Assembly: GCF_030719215.1 (NCBI RefSeq)
Contig: NZ_CP120983.1
Location: forward strand, 2,914,001 to 2,978,000
Direction: 5' to 3'
Source: Streptomyces sp. Alt3
Lineage (GTDB): Bacteria; Actinomycetota; Actinomycetes; Streptomycetales; Streptomycetaceae
DNA length: 64,000 nucleotides
Below, in pieces: positions 35,152-44,653 of the stretch. The position numbers and the translations under genes were made by a program. The first letter of the stretch is position 1; the number at the start of each line of letters is the position of its first letter. Under the pieces are notes generated by a model, which worked only from the letters and a program-made list of their open reading frames with translations, did no database searches and was not told the DNA's origin.

Positions 35152-37278
35152 ATGACCTCGCAGAAGCTGTCGTTTCCCCTCCAGCACGCCCGGACCCAGA
35201 GGTTCACTCTCGGCGCACCCCGGGCCTTCACCGTCTCACCGGATGGGACGCGGGTGATCTTCCTCAGGTCGGCCTCGGGCTCCGACCGGACGAACCGCCT
35301 CCTGGTGCTGGACACCGGGACGGGTGAGGAGCGCGTGGCCGCCGACCCGGACGCCCTGCTGGGCGGTTCGGCGGAGGCGCTGTCACCGCAGGAGAAGGCG
35401 CGGCGGGAGCGCGTCAGGGAGGGTTCGGCGGGCATCGTGGGCTACGCGGTGGACGACGCCGTGGAACTGGCGGCCTTCGCGCTCTCCGGCAGGGCGTACG
35501 TCGCCGAGTTGAGGGCCGGCACGGCACGCGCCCTGCCGGTGCCCGGTCCGGTGATCGACCCGCGCCCCTCGCCCGACGGGCGGTACGTCGCCTACGTCTC
35601 GCGGGGAGCGTTGCGGGTCGTGGGGGCGGAGGGCGACGGGGACCGCCCGGTCGCGGAGCCGGAGGACGCCCACGTGTCCTACGGCGTCGCGGAGTTCGTC
35701 GCGGCGGAGGAGATGAGCCGCTACCGCGGTTTCTGGTGGTCGCCGGACTCGGACCGCCTGCTGGTCGCCCGCGTCGACGACAGCGCCGTACAGCGGTGGT
35801 GGATCGCCGATCCCGCGCATCCCGGGAGCCGGCCCGCCGAGGTGGGCTACCCGGCGGCGGGAACGGCCAACGCCGAGGTGCGGCTCTTCGTGACGGACCT
35901 GGAGGGGGCCCGCACCGAGGTGGCCTGGGACCGGTCCCGCTTCCCCTACCTGGCGCGGGTCCACTGGTCCTCGAACGGCGCCCCGCTGCTCCTGGTACAG
36001 GCCCGGGACCAGCGAAGCCAGCTGTATCTGGCCGTCGACACGGAGAGCGGGGCGACCCGCACGGTGCATGTCGACGAGGACGAGATCTGGCTTGATCTTT
36101 TCGCCGGGGTTCCCGCCTGGGCACCCGACGGGCGGCTCGTGCGCATCGCCGACGAGGGGGGCGCGCGGGTGCTCTCGGTCGGCGACCGCCCGCTGACCGG
36201 AGGCCAGCTGCACATCCAGGCGGTGCTGGACATCGGGGAGTCGGACATCCTGGTGCAGGCGACCGCCGGCGAGGGCGCGGCGGACCCGGAGACGGGGCAG
36301 AGCCATGTCTACCGGGTCAACGAGCTGGGCGTGGAGCGCGTCAGCGAGGGCGTCGGAGTGCACTCCGCGGTGCGCGCGGGGGGTGTGACGGTCCTGGTGT
36401 CGGCGTCCCTCGAACACCCGGGGACAGCTGTCGGGGTGCTGCGGGACGGCAAGCGGATCGCCTCCGTCGCGAATCTCGCCCAGGAGCCGGTCCTGTCCGC
36501 GAAGGTCCGTCTGACGGAGGGGGGCGCACGGCGGATCCCGTGCGCCGTGCTGCTTCCCACCGGGTACCAGGAATCAGACGGTCCGCTTCCGGTGCTGATG
36601 GATCCCTACGGCGGCCCGCACGGCCGCAGGGTGGTGGCCGCCCACAATCCGCACCTCACGTCCCAGTGGTTCGCGGACCACGGTTTCGCCGTGATCGTCG
36701 CCGACGGCCGGGGGGCGCCGGGCCGTTCGCCCGGCTGGGAGAAGGCGGTACGGGACGACCTCACCCTCACCCTCGACGACCAGGTCGAGGCCCTGCACGC
36801 CCTGGCCGGACGGTTCCCGCTGGACCTGTCGAAGGTGGCGATGCGCGGCTGGTCGTACGGCGGCTACCTCTCGGCGCTCGCGGTGCTGCGGCGCCCCGAC
36901 GTCTTCCACGCGGCCGTCGTAGGCGCCCCGGTGGCGGACTGGCGGCTGTACGACACCCACTACACCGAGCGCTACCTCGGGGACCCCGCCGGACAGCCCG
37001 AGGTGTACGCCCGCAACTCCCTGGTCACCGACGAGGGGCTCTCCGCGCCGGCCGGAGCGGTGCGGCCGATGATGATCGTCCACGGCATGGCCGACGACAA
37101 CGTGGTGGTCGCCCACGCGCTGCGGCTCTCCTCCGCGCTGCTGTCCGCCGGGCGCCCGCACGAGGTGCTGCCGCTGAGCGGGGTCACGCACATGACCCCG
37201 CAGGAGCAGGTCGCCGAGAATCTGCTGCTGCTCCAGGTGGACTTCCTCCGCCGGTCCCTGGGGCTGTCCCGGCCGTAG
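35152..37278 (+). CDS. S9 family prolyl oligopeptidase / dipeptidyl peptidase
   Basis: A 708-residue serine peptidase of the DPP-IV type. Residues 1-430 form the beta-propeller with the DPPIV signature AEEMSRYRGFWWSPDSDRLLV, where the Glu pair would hold the substrate amino terminus; the last 250 residues are the alpha/beta-hydrolase domain with Ser568 (GWSYGGY), Asp648 or 649 (ADDNVV) and His680 (GVTHMT). No signal peptide is present, so it is probably cytoplasmic. It likely trims peptides, which fits the peptide importers downstream, though no operon joins them. Confidence 0.92.
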   Translation: MTSQKLSFPLQHARTQRFTLGAPRAFTVSPDGTRVIFLRSASGSDRTNRLLVLDTGTGEERVAADPDALLGGSAEALSPQEKARRERVREGSAGIVGYAVDDAVELAAFALSGRAYVAELRAGTARALPVPGPVIDPRPSPDGRYVAYVSRGALRVVGAEGDGDRPVAEPEDAHVSYGVAEFVAAEEMSRYRGFWWSPDSDRLLVARVDDSAVQRWWIADPAHPGSRPAEVGYPAAGTANAEVRLFVTDLEGARTEVAWDRSRFPYLARVHWSSNGAPLLLVQARDQRSQLYLAVDTESGATRTVHVDEDEIWLDLFAGVPAWAPDGRLVRIADEGGARVLSVGDRPLTGGQLHIQAVLDIGESDILVQATAGEGAADPETGQSHVYRVNELGVERVSEGVGVHSAVRAGGVTVLVSASLEHPGTAVGVLRDGKRIASVANLAQEPVLSAKVRLTEGGARRIPCAVLLPTGYQESDGPLPVLMDPYGGPHGRRVVAAHNPHLTSQWFADHGFAVIVADGRGAPGRSPGWEKAVRDDLTLTLDDQVEALHALAGRFPLDLSKVAMRGWSYGGYLSALAVLRRPDVFHAAVVGAPVADWRLYDTHYTERYLGDPAGQPEVYARNSLVTDEGLSAPAGAVRPMMIVHGMADDNVVVAHALRLSSALLSAGRPHEVLPLSGVTHMTPQEQVAENLLLLQVDFLRRSLGLSRP

Positions 37279-37306
37279 CTCCTCCCGTTCGGATCTCGCC
37301 GTGGTC

Positions 37307-38401
37307 TCACCAGCCGGGCGGCGGGGAAGCGGGGGGCGGCGGGGACCCGGCTCCGCCGCCCCCCGGGTAGCCGTACCCGGGGCTGCCACCCCGCGGGTGG
37401 TCGTAACCGGGGGCGCCGCTCTGCGGGTAGCCGTACCCCGGGGTCGCGCCCTGCGGGTAGCCGTAGCCGCCGTACCCCTGGTGGTCCGGTTCGTCCGCGC
37501 TCTCGAACCCCCGGCGCGCCAGCACCAGCAGCGCCGTCGCCCCCGCGAAGGCGAGGAGGAACGAGGTGAGCACGCCGAGCCGCTGCTCGGTCTCCAACTC
37601 ACCGAAGTGCTGCAGCCACTCGTTGTGGACGGCCCGGGCGATCCCGCAGGCCCCGGAGACCAGCAGGAATCCGGCCACGGTCATGCCGAGCGGGCGGGAG
37701 TGCACGGCGCGGAAGAGCGCGGTCCACGCCACCACCAGGCTGATCAGCCCGAGCGCCACGCTGCTCCAGCCCGGCGGGGCGGCGGTCAGCCCGAGCGTCA
37801 GGACCTCTCCGCCGATGTACCAGGCGGGATATACCTCGTCGGGCAACGTGAAGAGCTGGCGGACCTCCCAGGCGATCAGCACCGCCCCCGACGCCCCGAG
37901 CACCAGGAACGCCGTGACGCCCGCTCCCCGCCCGGGCCGGGTGGGCAGTCGCTCGTACGCGTCCTCGGGCCGCCGCCGGCCGGCCGCCCCGGTGACGACG
38001 AGTGCCAGGCCGGCGGCAAGGGTGACGAAGGTGCCGATCAGCGCGCGCGTCCGCAGTTCGTCGCCGAACCGGTCGCCCGTCCAGGACGTACCGATGATCC
38101 AGAGGCCCGGCAGCCGCAGGACGAGCGTGACGAGTCCGGTGACGACCAGCGTGGACGCCGCCACCGAGGAGCGCAGCGAGGCTATGAGGGCGAGGACGTG
38201 CACGACGAGCAGCACCGGGTCGGCCTGCAGGGTGGCGGGCAGTTTCTTCGGCCACCCGTCGGTGTAGCCCGCCCAGTAGCGCAGCAGGGCGGACGGATCT
38301 CCGACGGCCCGGAGGTCCCGCACGATCCAGGCGGCGACAAGGGCCGCGAGCACGGCGCACAGCACCGCTCCGGTGATTCTGGCTCCCCGTGTGAGTATCA
38401 C
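37307..38401 (-). CDS. Multi-pass membrane protein with Tyr/Pro/Gly-rich tail, function unknown
   Basis: A protein of about 364 residues with roughly eight membrane segments in the first 280 residues and a cytoplasmic tail of short repeats (GYGYPQGATPGYGYPQSG). No family is recognised. I chose GTG 38401 (VILTRGARITGAVLCAVLAALVAAW), with GGAG ten bases upstream; the longer reading frame from 38509 would run through the terminator of the transporter operon. A perfect 9-bp inverted repeat covers the start codon. It lies downstream of, but separated by a terminator from, the first peptide transporter operon. Confidence 0.75.
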   Translation of the reverse strand: MILTRGARITGAVLCAVLAALVAAWIVRDLRAVGDPSALLRYWAGYTDGWPKKLPATLQADPVLLVVHVLALIASLRSSVAASTLVVTGLVTLVLRLPGLWIIGTSWTGDRFGDELRTRALIGTFVTLAAGLALVVTGAAGRRRPEDAYERLPTRPGRGAGVTAFLVLGASGAVLIAWEVRQLFTLPDEVYPAWYIGGEVLTLGLTAAPPGWSSVALGLISLVVAWTALFRAVHSRPLGMTVAGFLLVSGACGIARAVHNEWLQHFGELETEQRLGVLTSFLLAFAGATALLVLARRGFESADEPDHQGYGGYGYPQGATPGYGYPQSGAPGYDHPRGGSPGYGYPGGGGAGSPPPPASPPPGW

Positions 38402-38414
38402 CTCAGTGATACTC
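38393..38414. promoter_or_regulatory. 9-bp inverted repeat over the start codon of the membrane protein gene
   Basis: GAGTATCAC and GTGATACTC (38393-38401 and 38406-38414) are perfectly complementary with a CTCA spacer. The start codon GTG (38401-38399, minus strand) is within one arm, and the GAG of the ribosome site lies in the other. It could be an operator or an mRNA hairpin that hides the start. Confidence 0.55.
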
Positions 38415-38468
38415 CACCGCGGTCCGCCGACGGACAAGGGGACCTCCGGCGACGCACGGGGGACGGGT

Positions 38469-38506
38469 AACCGGCCGGGGCGACGTGATGGACGCCCCGG
38501 CCGGTT
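38469..38506 (-). terminator. Terminator of the first peptide transporter operon
   Basis: A perfect 14-bp stem (38469-38482 with 38493-38506) and 10-base loop, about 110 bases after the last gene of the operon. Confidence 0.82.
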
Positions 38507-38618
38507 CACGGCACCCGCACGGCCGTACGTTCTCCATGGTGGGGCGTTCGTATATCGGTGCGACGACGGTCGAGTTGCCCCCGTGTTAACGAAACTGAGG
38601 CCCGTTCACCACTCGTCG

Positions 38619-39830
38619 TCACCCGCGGTCAGGACCTCCGGGGGCCGGGTCGTCCTTGTCCGGGGGCGGCGGCACCGCGTCCCCGGCTGTCCCGGGCGCC
38701 TCCCTCTGCACCTCGGGCGGCACCACCTGCTTCTCCTCGGCGAAGTGGCACGCCGAGTCGTGCCGGGCCGGCGTCGCCGTGTCCCGGAAGACCGCGGGGA
38801 CCGCCAGCAGGGGCACCTCCAGCTCGCACCGCTCCTGCGCCTTCCAGCAGCGGGTGCGGAAGCGGCATCCGGACGGGATGTTCGCGGGGGAGGGCACGTC
38901 ACCGTGCAGGATGATCCGTTCGCGGTGCTCACGGGCCGTCGGATCCGGCACCGGGACGGCCGACAGCAGTGCCTGGGTGTAGGGGTGCGTCGGGTGGTCG
39001 TAGATCTCCTCGTCCGTGCCGACCTCGACGATGCGGCCCAGGTACATGACGCCGACCCGGTCCGAGATGTGCCGGACGATCGACAGGTCGTGCGCGATGA
39101 ACACGAAGCTCAGGCTGAATTCGGCCTGCAGCCGGTCCAGCAGGTTGACGACCTGCGCCTGCACCGACACGTCGAGCGCGGAGACCGGCTCGTCGGCGAC
39201 GATGATCTCGGGGTTGAGCGCGAGCCCACGGGCGATCCCGATGCGCTGGCGCTGACCGCCGGAGAACTGGTGCGGATAGCGGTTGATGTACTCGGGGTTC
39301 AGACCCACGACGTCGAGCAGGTCCTGCACCTTCTGCCGGCGGCTCCCCTTGGGCGCCACCTCGGGGTGGATCTCGTAGGGCTCCCCGATGATGTCGCCGA
39401 CCGTCATGCGCGGGTTCAGCGAGGTGTACGGGTCCTGGAACACCATCTGGATGTTGCGGCGCACGGCCTTCAGGGCTCGCCCGGAGAGCTTGGTGACGTC
39501 CTCGCCCTTGTACCGGATCACTCCCCCGGTCGGCGGCTCCAGGTGCACCAGCATCTTCGCCACGGTCGACTTCCCGCAGCCGGACTCCCCCACGATGCCG
39601 AGCGTCTCGCCCGCCGCCAGGTCGAAGTCCACACCGTCGACGGCCCTGACCGCGCCGATCTGCTTCTTGAAGAGGATGCCCCGGGTAAGCGGATAGTGCT
39701 TGACCAGGCCCCGCACCTCCAGGATCGGATCCCCCTCGGCGTACGGCCGCGTGCGGTCCGCCTCCCGCGCCTCGGAGAGCAGTGTGGAGCCGCCCGGGAG
39801 CCCCTCGCGTCCCGCGTCGTCAGCGTGCAT
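38619..39830 (-). CDS. Oligopeptide ABC transporter ATP-binding protein (OppF type), operon 1
   Basis: A 403-residue ATPase. Walker A GESGCGKST, signature FSGGQRQRIGIARGL, Walker B IIVADEPVSALD and the switch His (IAHDLS) are intact, and the C-terminal oligopeptide-transporter domain with CRFRTRCWKAQERC, a Cys pattern that in relatives holds an iron-sulfur cluster, follows. A 65-residue Pro/Asp-rich tail is extra. It pairs with the OppD-type subunit to drive peptide uptake. It overlaps the previous gene by 11 bases and has AAGGAGA upstream. Confidence 0.94.
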   Translation of the reverse strand: MHADDAGREGLPGGSTLLSEAREADRTRPYAEGDPILEVRGLVKHYPLTRGILFKKQIGAVRAVDGVDFDLAAGETLGIVGESGCGKSTVAKMLVHLEPPTGGVIRYKGEDVTKLSGRALKAVRRNIQMVFQDPYTSLNPRMTVGDIIGEPYEIHPEVAPKGSRRQKVQDLLDVVGLNPEYINRYPHQFSGGQRQRIGIARGLALNPEIIVADEPVSALDVSVQAQVVNLLDRLQAEFSLSFVFIAHDLSIVRHISDRVGVMYLGRIVEVGTDEEIYDHPTHPYTQALLSAVPVPDPTAREHRERIILHGDVPSPANIPSGCRFRTRCWKAQERCELEVPLLAVPAVFRDTATPARHDSACHFAEEKQVVPPEVQREAPGTAGDAVPPPPDKDDPAPGGPDRG

Positions 39831-40797
39831 CGAGAGTCTCCTTCCAGAAGTGGCAGGCGCTCCGGCGTTCCTCGTCCACGGTGTAGAGCGGCGGCACGTC
39901 CGTACGGCACACGGCCTGGGCCATGGGGCAGCGCGGATGGAAGGCGCAGCCGGGCGGGATGTGCAGCAGGTTGGGCGGCAGGCCCTTGATCGCGTAGAGC
40001 TCCTGGCCCTTCTGGTCCAGGCGCGGGATCGATCTCAGCAGGCCCTTGGTGTACGGGTGGGCGGGAGCCTGGTAGATCTCGTGGACGGGCGAGGTCTCGA
40101 CGATCCGGCCGGCGTACATGACCGCGATCTTGTCGGCGACGTCGGCGACGACACCGAGGTCGTGCGTGATCAGGATGAGCCCCATGTTGAGCTCGCGCTG
40201 GAGCTCCGCGAGCAGGTCCATCACCTGGGCCTGGACGGTCACGTCGAGCGCGGTGGTGGGCTCGTCGGCGATGATCAGCGAGGGTTCGAGCGCCATCGCC
40301 ATGGCGATCATGATGCGCTGGCGCATGCCGCCGGAGAACTGGTGCGGGAAGTCCCCGACGCGTTCCCGGGCGGCCGGGATGCGGACCCGGTCCATGAGTT
40401 CGATGGCCTTCGCCTTGGCGTCCCCGCGGGACATCCCGCGGTGCACGACGAACATCTCGCCGAGCTGCTGCCCGACGCTGAGCACCGGGTTCAGGGAGGA
40501 CAGCGCGTCCTGGAAGATCATGGCCATCTCCTGGCCGCGGATCCGGCGGCGCTCCTCGGCCTTGAGTTTCAGGAGGTCGTGGTCCTTGAAGAGGATCTCG
40601 CCCCCGCTGATCCTCCCGGGCGGCATGTCGAGGATGCCCATGACCGCCTGGGCGGTGACGGACTTGCCCGAGCCGGACTCTCCGAGGACGGCGAGGGTCT
40701 CGCCCTCGGCAACCGAGTAGTTGACCCCGTTGACGGCCTTGGCCACACCGTCCCGGGTGTGGAACTCCACGTGCAGATCGCGCACTTCGAGCAACAT
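39820..40797 (-). CDS. Oligopeptide ABC transporter ATP-binding protein (OppD type), operon 1
   Basis: A 325-residue ATPase with Walker A GESGSGKSV, signature FSGGMRQRIMIAMAMAL, Walker B LIIADEPTTALD and switch His in ITHDLG. The C-terminal oligo_HPY domain shows PGCAFHPRCPMAQAVC. It forms a heterodimer with the OppF-type subunit below the two membrane subunits. GGAG lies nine bases before ATG 40797, and the gene follows the OppC-type permease by 13 bases. Confidence 0.95.
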   Translation of the reverse strand: MLLEVRDLHVEFHTRDGVAKAVNGVNYSVAEGETLAVLGESGSGKSVTAQAVMGILDMPPGRISGGEILFKDHDLLKLKAEERRRIRGQEMAMIFQDALSSLNPVLSVGQQLGEMFVVHRGMSRGDAKAKAIELMDRVRIPAARERVGDFPHQFSGGMRQRIMIAMAMALEPSLIIADEPTTALDVTVQAQVMDLLAELQRELNMGLILITHDLGVVADVADKIAVMYAGRIVETSPVHEIYQAPAHPYTKGLLRSIPRLDQKGQELYAIKGLPPNLLHIPPGCAFHPRCPMAQAVCRTDVPPLYTVDEERRSACHFWKETLDAR

Positions 40798-40810
40798 GGC
40801 AGCGGACTCC

Positions 40811-41803
40811 TCAGCGCAGCTTGGGGTCGAGGGCGTCGCGCACCGCGTCGCCGAGCATGATGAAGGCGAGCACGGTGACGGCCAGCGCCCCGGCGGGCCA
40901 GAGCAGCATGTGCGGCGCGTTGCGGACGTACTGGGAGGCGGCGGAGATGTCGATGCCCCAGGAGACGGCCGGCGGTTTCAGGCCGACGCCGAGGTACGAG
41001 AGGGTCGCCTCCAGCGAGATGTACGTGCCCAGGGCGATGGTCGCGACGACGATGACGGGCGCGACGGCGTTGGGCATGATGTGGCGCAGCATCATCCGCG
41101 AGTTGGAGGCGCCCAGCGCCCTCGCCGCCTGGACGTAGTCGTTCTGCTTGGCGGTGATGACGGAGCCTCGTGCGATACGTGCGATCTGGGGCCAGCCCAG
41201 CAGCACGATGAAGCCGATCACGGGCCACACGGTGGAACTGGTGACGACGGACAGGAAGACCAGTCCGCCGAGGACCACCGGGATGCCGAAGAAGACGTCC
41301 GTGATGCGGGAGAGCACGGCGTCCCATCCCCTGCCGAAGAAGCCCGCGAGACCGCCCAGCACGCCGCCCAGCAGGGAGACCCCGAGGGTCGAGAGGACAC
41401 CGACGGTCACCGAGGTCCGGGCGCCGTAGACAGTGCGGGTGTAGACGTCGCAGCCCTGGCCGTCGAAGCCGAAGGGGTGGCCGGGCTGGGAGCCCTCCTG
41501 GGCCTTGGACAGGTCGCAGTCGAGCGGGTCCTGGTCGGCGATCAGCGACGGCCAGATCGAGATGATCACCAGGAACAGGATGACCAGGGCGGAGATGATG
41601 AAGACCGGATTGCGGCGCAGGTCCCGCCAGGCGTCGGACCAGAGGCTGCGCGGCTTGCCCGCGGGTCCGGTGCCCTCGGGACCGCCGGGCGTCTTCTCCA
41701 GCGTGGCGCCCTCGTCCATCGCGAGGTCCATGCCTCCGCCCGCGCCCGCCCCCGAGATCGCCCCGCTGCCCGTCGTCTCGTCCCACGGCTTCTGCTCAGG
41801 CAT
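40811..41803 (-). CDS. Oligopeptide ABC transporter permease (OppC type), operon 1
   Basis: A 330-residue membrane protein with a long Gly/Asp-rich cytoplasmic N-terminus, the OppC N-terminal segment (LWSDAWRDLRRNPVFIISALVILFL), a periplasm-facing loop with a paired Cys (DCDLSK and GQGCDVYTR) and about five further helices. The EAA-type coupling loop is YVQAARALGASNSRMMLRHIMPN. It overlaps the OppB-type gene by eight bases. Confidence 0.94.
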   Translation of the reverse strand: MPEQKPWDETTGSGAISGAGAGGGMDLAMDEGATLEKTPGGPEGTGPAGKPRSLWSDAWRDLRRNPVFIISALVILFLVIISIWPSLIADQDPLDCDLSKAQEGSQPGHPFGFDGQGCDVYTRTVYGARTSVTVGVLSTLGVSLLGGVLGGLAGFFGRGWDAVLSRITDVFFGIPVVLGGLVFLSVVTSSTVWPVIGFIVLLGWPQIARIARGSVITAKQNDYVQAARALGASNSRMMLRHIMPNAVAPVIVVATIALGTYISLEATLSYLGVGLKPPAVSWGIDISAASQYVRNAPHMLLWPAGALAVTVLAFIMLGDAVRDALDPKLR

Positions 41804-42719
41804 AGCGGATCCTCGGGTCGAGTACGGCGTACAGGAGGTCGACGATCAGGTTCGCCGCAAGGAAGACGAGGACCAGGACGGTGACGAACCCGACGACGGT
41901 CTGGGAGTTCTGGCGGAGGATGCCCTGGTAGAGCTGGTAGCCGACTCCGTGGATGTTGAAGATGCGCTCGGTGACGATCGCCCCTCCCATCAGGGCTCCC
42001 ACGTCCGTGCCGATGAAGGTGACGACGGGGATCAGGGAGTTGCGCAGCAGGTGCCGCACGACCACCCTGCGTCTGGGGAGGCCCTTGGCGACGGCGGTAC
42101 GGACGTAGTCGGCGCGGGCGTTCTCGGCGATCGAGGTCCGGGTGAGCCGGGTGACGTAGGCCAGGGACACGGAGGCCAGCACGAGTCCGGGGACGATGAG
42201 CTCGTCGACCGGCGCCTCCGAGGAGACGGACGGCTTGATGATGCCCCACTCCACCCCCAGGAGGAGCTGGAGCAGGAGGCCGGTGACGAACGTGGGGACG
42301 GCGATGACGACCAGGGTCAGGATGAGCACCACGGTGTCGACGGGCCGTCCGCGGCGCAGTCCGGTGACGACGCCGAGGCTGATCCCGATGACGATCTCGA
42401 AGACGATCGCGACGATGGTCAGCCGGATGGTGATGGGGAAGGCCGTGGCCATCAGCTCCGTGACCTTCTGCCCGTTGAACGCGGTACCGAAGTCACCGGT
42501 GAAGATGTTGCCCATGTAGGTCAGGTACTGCTGCCAGACGGGCTTGTCGAGGCCGAACTCGGTGCGCAGCTGGGCGGCGGTCGCGGGGTCGCACTGGCGG
42601 TCGCCGCAGAGGCCCGCGATGGGGTCGCCCATCACGTTCACCATGAGGAAGATCAGCAGCGTGGTGCCGAAGAAGACGGGGATCATCTGCAGCAGCCGCC
42701 GGATCACATAACGTCCCAT
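41796..42719 (-). CDS. Oligopeptide ABC transporter permease (OppB type), operon 1
   Basis: A 307-residue membrane protein beginning MGRYVIRRLLQMIPVFFGTTLLIFLMVN, the usual OppB N-terminus, with six helices and the coupling loop YVRTAVAKGLPRRRVVVRHLLRNSLIP. Start ATG 42719 has GGAG upstream; a longer frame from 42785 would enter the intergenic hairpin region. It is the first membrane gene after the binding protein. Confidence 0.95.
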   Translation of the reverse strand: MGRYVIRRLLQMIPVFFGTTLLIFLMVNVMGDPIAGLCGDRQCDPATAAQLRTEFGLDKPVWQQYLTYMGNIFTGDFGTAFNGQKVTELMATAFPITIRLTIVAIVFEIVIGISLGVVTGLRRGRPVDTVVLILTLVVIAVPTFVTGLLLQLLLGVEWGIIKPSVSSEAPVDELIVPGLVLASVSLAYVTRLTRTSIAENARADYVRTAVAKGLPRRRVVVRHLLRNSLIPVVTFIGTDVGALMGGAIVTERIFNIHGVGYQLYQGILRQNSQTVVGFVTVLVLVFLAANLIVDLLYAVLDPRIRYA

Positions 42720-42813
42720 GAGGGGCTCCGGGGGTTGGAGGTGTCCTGCCGGCCGGGCCGGACGCCGGCATGACCGGCGGGACACCCCTGGGTGAGCGGG
42801 CGGAAGGGCCGGA

Positions 42814-42856
42814 AAGCCGGGGGGCCGGTGCGGTGTTCCGCACCGGCCCCCGGCTT
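42814..42856 (-). terminator. Hairpin between binding-protein gene and permease genes, operon 1
   Basis: A 19-bp stem with one bulged G (42814-42833 with 42838-42856) and a 4-base loop starts eight bases after the stop codon of the binding-protein gene. Such hairpins commonly stabilise the binding-protein mRNA and lower expression of the following permeases. Confidence 0.75.
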
Positions 42857-42863
42857 CAGGGGG

Positions 42864-44492
42864 TCACTTGACCTTGATCTGGTCGTACACCGGGACGCTG
42901 AAGGGGTTCAGCGAGACGTTCTCGACCCTGTCCGAATAGCCGGCGCTGCCGTTCTGGTACCAGAGCGGGATGACCGGCATCTGCTCGACGAGGACCTTCT
43001 CGGCGTCCTGGAAGGTGCTGACCGCCGTGGCCTTGTCGCTCTCCGCGTTGGCCTTGTCGACCAGGTCGTCGAACTTCGTGTCGCTCCACTTGCCGTCGTT
43101 GGACGGGGCGTTGGTGTAGTAGAGCGGCTGGAGGAAGTTCTGGATCAGCGGGTAGTCCATCTGCCAGCCTGCCCGCCAGGCGCCGGTCAGCTTCTGGGTG
43201 GAGACCTGGCTGCGGAAGTCGGCGAAGGTGCCGACGGGCCCGCCGACGCACGCCTTGTTGTTCCCCATGACGTTGTTGATGCTGTTGCAGACCGCGTCGA
43301 CCCACTCCTTGTGGGAGCCGGTGTCGGCGTTGTACGAGATCTTGAGCTGGCCGCCGGGGATGCCGCCGCCCTCCTCGATCAGCTTCTTGGCCTGTGCCTT
43401 GTCGTACTCGCACGGGGAGCCGCACAGGCCCTTCTTGAAGCCGCCCTCCTCACCGAGGACCGGAGAGGTCCAGTCGGAGGCAGGGGTGCGGGTCTTCTGG
43501 AAGATCTGGTCGGTGATCTGGTCGCGGTTGATCGCCATCGACAGGCCCTGGCGGACCTTGACCGCGCCGGGGGTGTCCCAGGCCTTCTCGTAGAACGGGA
43601 AGGCGAGCGTCTGGATGATGCCCGCGGGCGTGTTGATGTAGCGGTCGCCCAGGTCCGCCTTGACGTTCTTCAGCTGCGAGGCCGGCACGTCGTCGACCAG
43701 GTCGAGGTTGCCGGCGGTCAGGTCGGTGTAGGCGGTGTTGTTGTCGGTGTAGACCTTGAGGTCGATGCCGCCGTTCTGCGCCTTGTCCGCGCCGGGGTAG
43801 TCGTCCCACTTGCGCAGGTTCATCGACGAGCCCTTGGCGTACTGGTCGATGGTGTACGGGCCGTTGCCGACCGGCTTGGAGAGCCAGGCGTCGTGGTCCG
43901 TGTAGAAGACCTCGGGCAGCGGCACGAAGGCCGCGTAGCCGAGGGTGTCGGGCCAGAGCGAGAACTTCTGCGACAGCTTGACCGTGAAGGTGGTGTCGTT
44001 CACCACCTTCAGACCGGAGAGGGTGTCGGCGGTAGCCGAGCCGGACTCCGGGTGGACCTTGTCGTAACCGTCGATGTACTGGAAGAAGTAGGCGTTCTTC
44101 TGGTTGTTCTTCAGGACCGCGCCGTAGTTCCAGGCGTCCACGAAGGACTTCGCGGTGATCTTCTCACCGTTGCTGAAGGTCCAGTTGTCCTTGATCGTGA
44201 CCGTGAAGTTCTGGGAGTCCTTCGAGTCGATCTTCTCGGCGATCTCGTTCTTCGCCTCGCCCGTCTTGGGGTCGTAGCGCACGAGCCCCCGGAAGACCAT
44301 GTCGAGGACCTTGCCGCCCTGCACCTCGTTGGTGTTCGCCGGCTCCAGCGGGTTCTGCGGGTCGCCCCAGGATGAGCTCACGATCCCGTCGGCGCCACCG
44401 CCACCGCCGCTGTCCCCCCCGCCGCAGGCCGTGGCCGTCAGGGCGACGGCGACGGCACATGCGGCCCACCTGGCCTGTGTGGCTCCGCGCAT
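42864..44492 (-). CDS. Oligopeptide-binding lipoprotein (solute-binding family 5), operon 1
   Basis: A 542-residue lipoprotein with lipobox TATAC in the signal region (residues about 8-22), followed by a Gly/Ser linker and a family 5 binding fold. The family pattern is seen in VLDMVFRGLVRYDPKTGEAKNEIAEKI, WTFSNGEKITAKSFVDAWNYG and PGVKVRQGLSMAINRDQI-like segments. It catches peptides outside the membrane for the permeases downstream. AGGAGG precedes ATG 44492. It is clearly paralogous to the protein at 48844-50469, sharing the N-terminal pattern MRGAxxAxW. Confidence 0.93.
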   Translation of the reverse strand: MRGATQARWAACAVAVALTATACGGGDSGGGGGADGIVSSSWGDPQNPLEPANTNEVQGGKVLDMVFRGLVRYDPKTGEAKNEIAEKIDSKDSQNFTVTIKDNWTFSNGEKITAKSFVDAWNYGAVLKNNQKNAYFFQYIDGYDKVHPESGSATADTLSGLKVVNDTTFTVKLSQKFSLWPDTLGYAAFVPLPEVFYTDHDAWLSKPVGNGPYTIDQYAKGSSMNLRKWDDYPGADKAQNGGIDLKVYTDNNTAYTDLTAGNLDLVDDVPASQLKNVKADLGDRYINTPAGIIQTLAFPFYEKAWDTPGAVKVRQGLSMAINRDQITDQIFQKTRTPASDWTSPVLGEEGGFKKGLCGSPCEYDKAQAKKLIEEGGGIPGGQLKISYNADTGSHKEWVDAVCNSINNVMGNNKACVGGPVGTFADFRSQVSTQKLTGAWRAGWQMDYPLIQNFLQPLYYTNAPSNDGKWSDTKFDDLVDKANAESDKATAVSTFQDAEKVLVEQMPVIPLWYQNGSAGYSDRVENVSLNPFSVPVYDQIKVK

Positions 44493-44600
44493 GGAGTGCC
44501 TCCTAGGGTTCCCTTGAGTGGCTCAATGCCTCATATCACCCCATATGACACTTCGTCGCATGTCGGCTTACGCCGCACGCCGTACGTGGCTGCCGGAACG

Positions 44601-44637
44601 CGAGGACGCCCGGCCCCTGGGGGGCCGGGCGTCCTCG
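44601..44637 (-). terminator. Terminator of the second peptide transporter operon
   Basis: A perfect 17-bp stem (44601-44617 with 44621-44637) and 3-base loop, 16 bases after the last gene of operon 2 and upstream of operon 1. Confidence 0.9.
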
Positions 44638-44653
44638 TCGGTCGGATCAGGTG

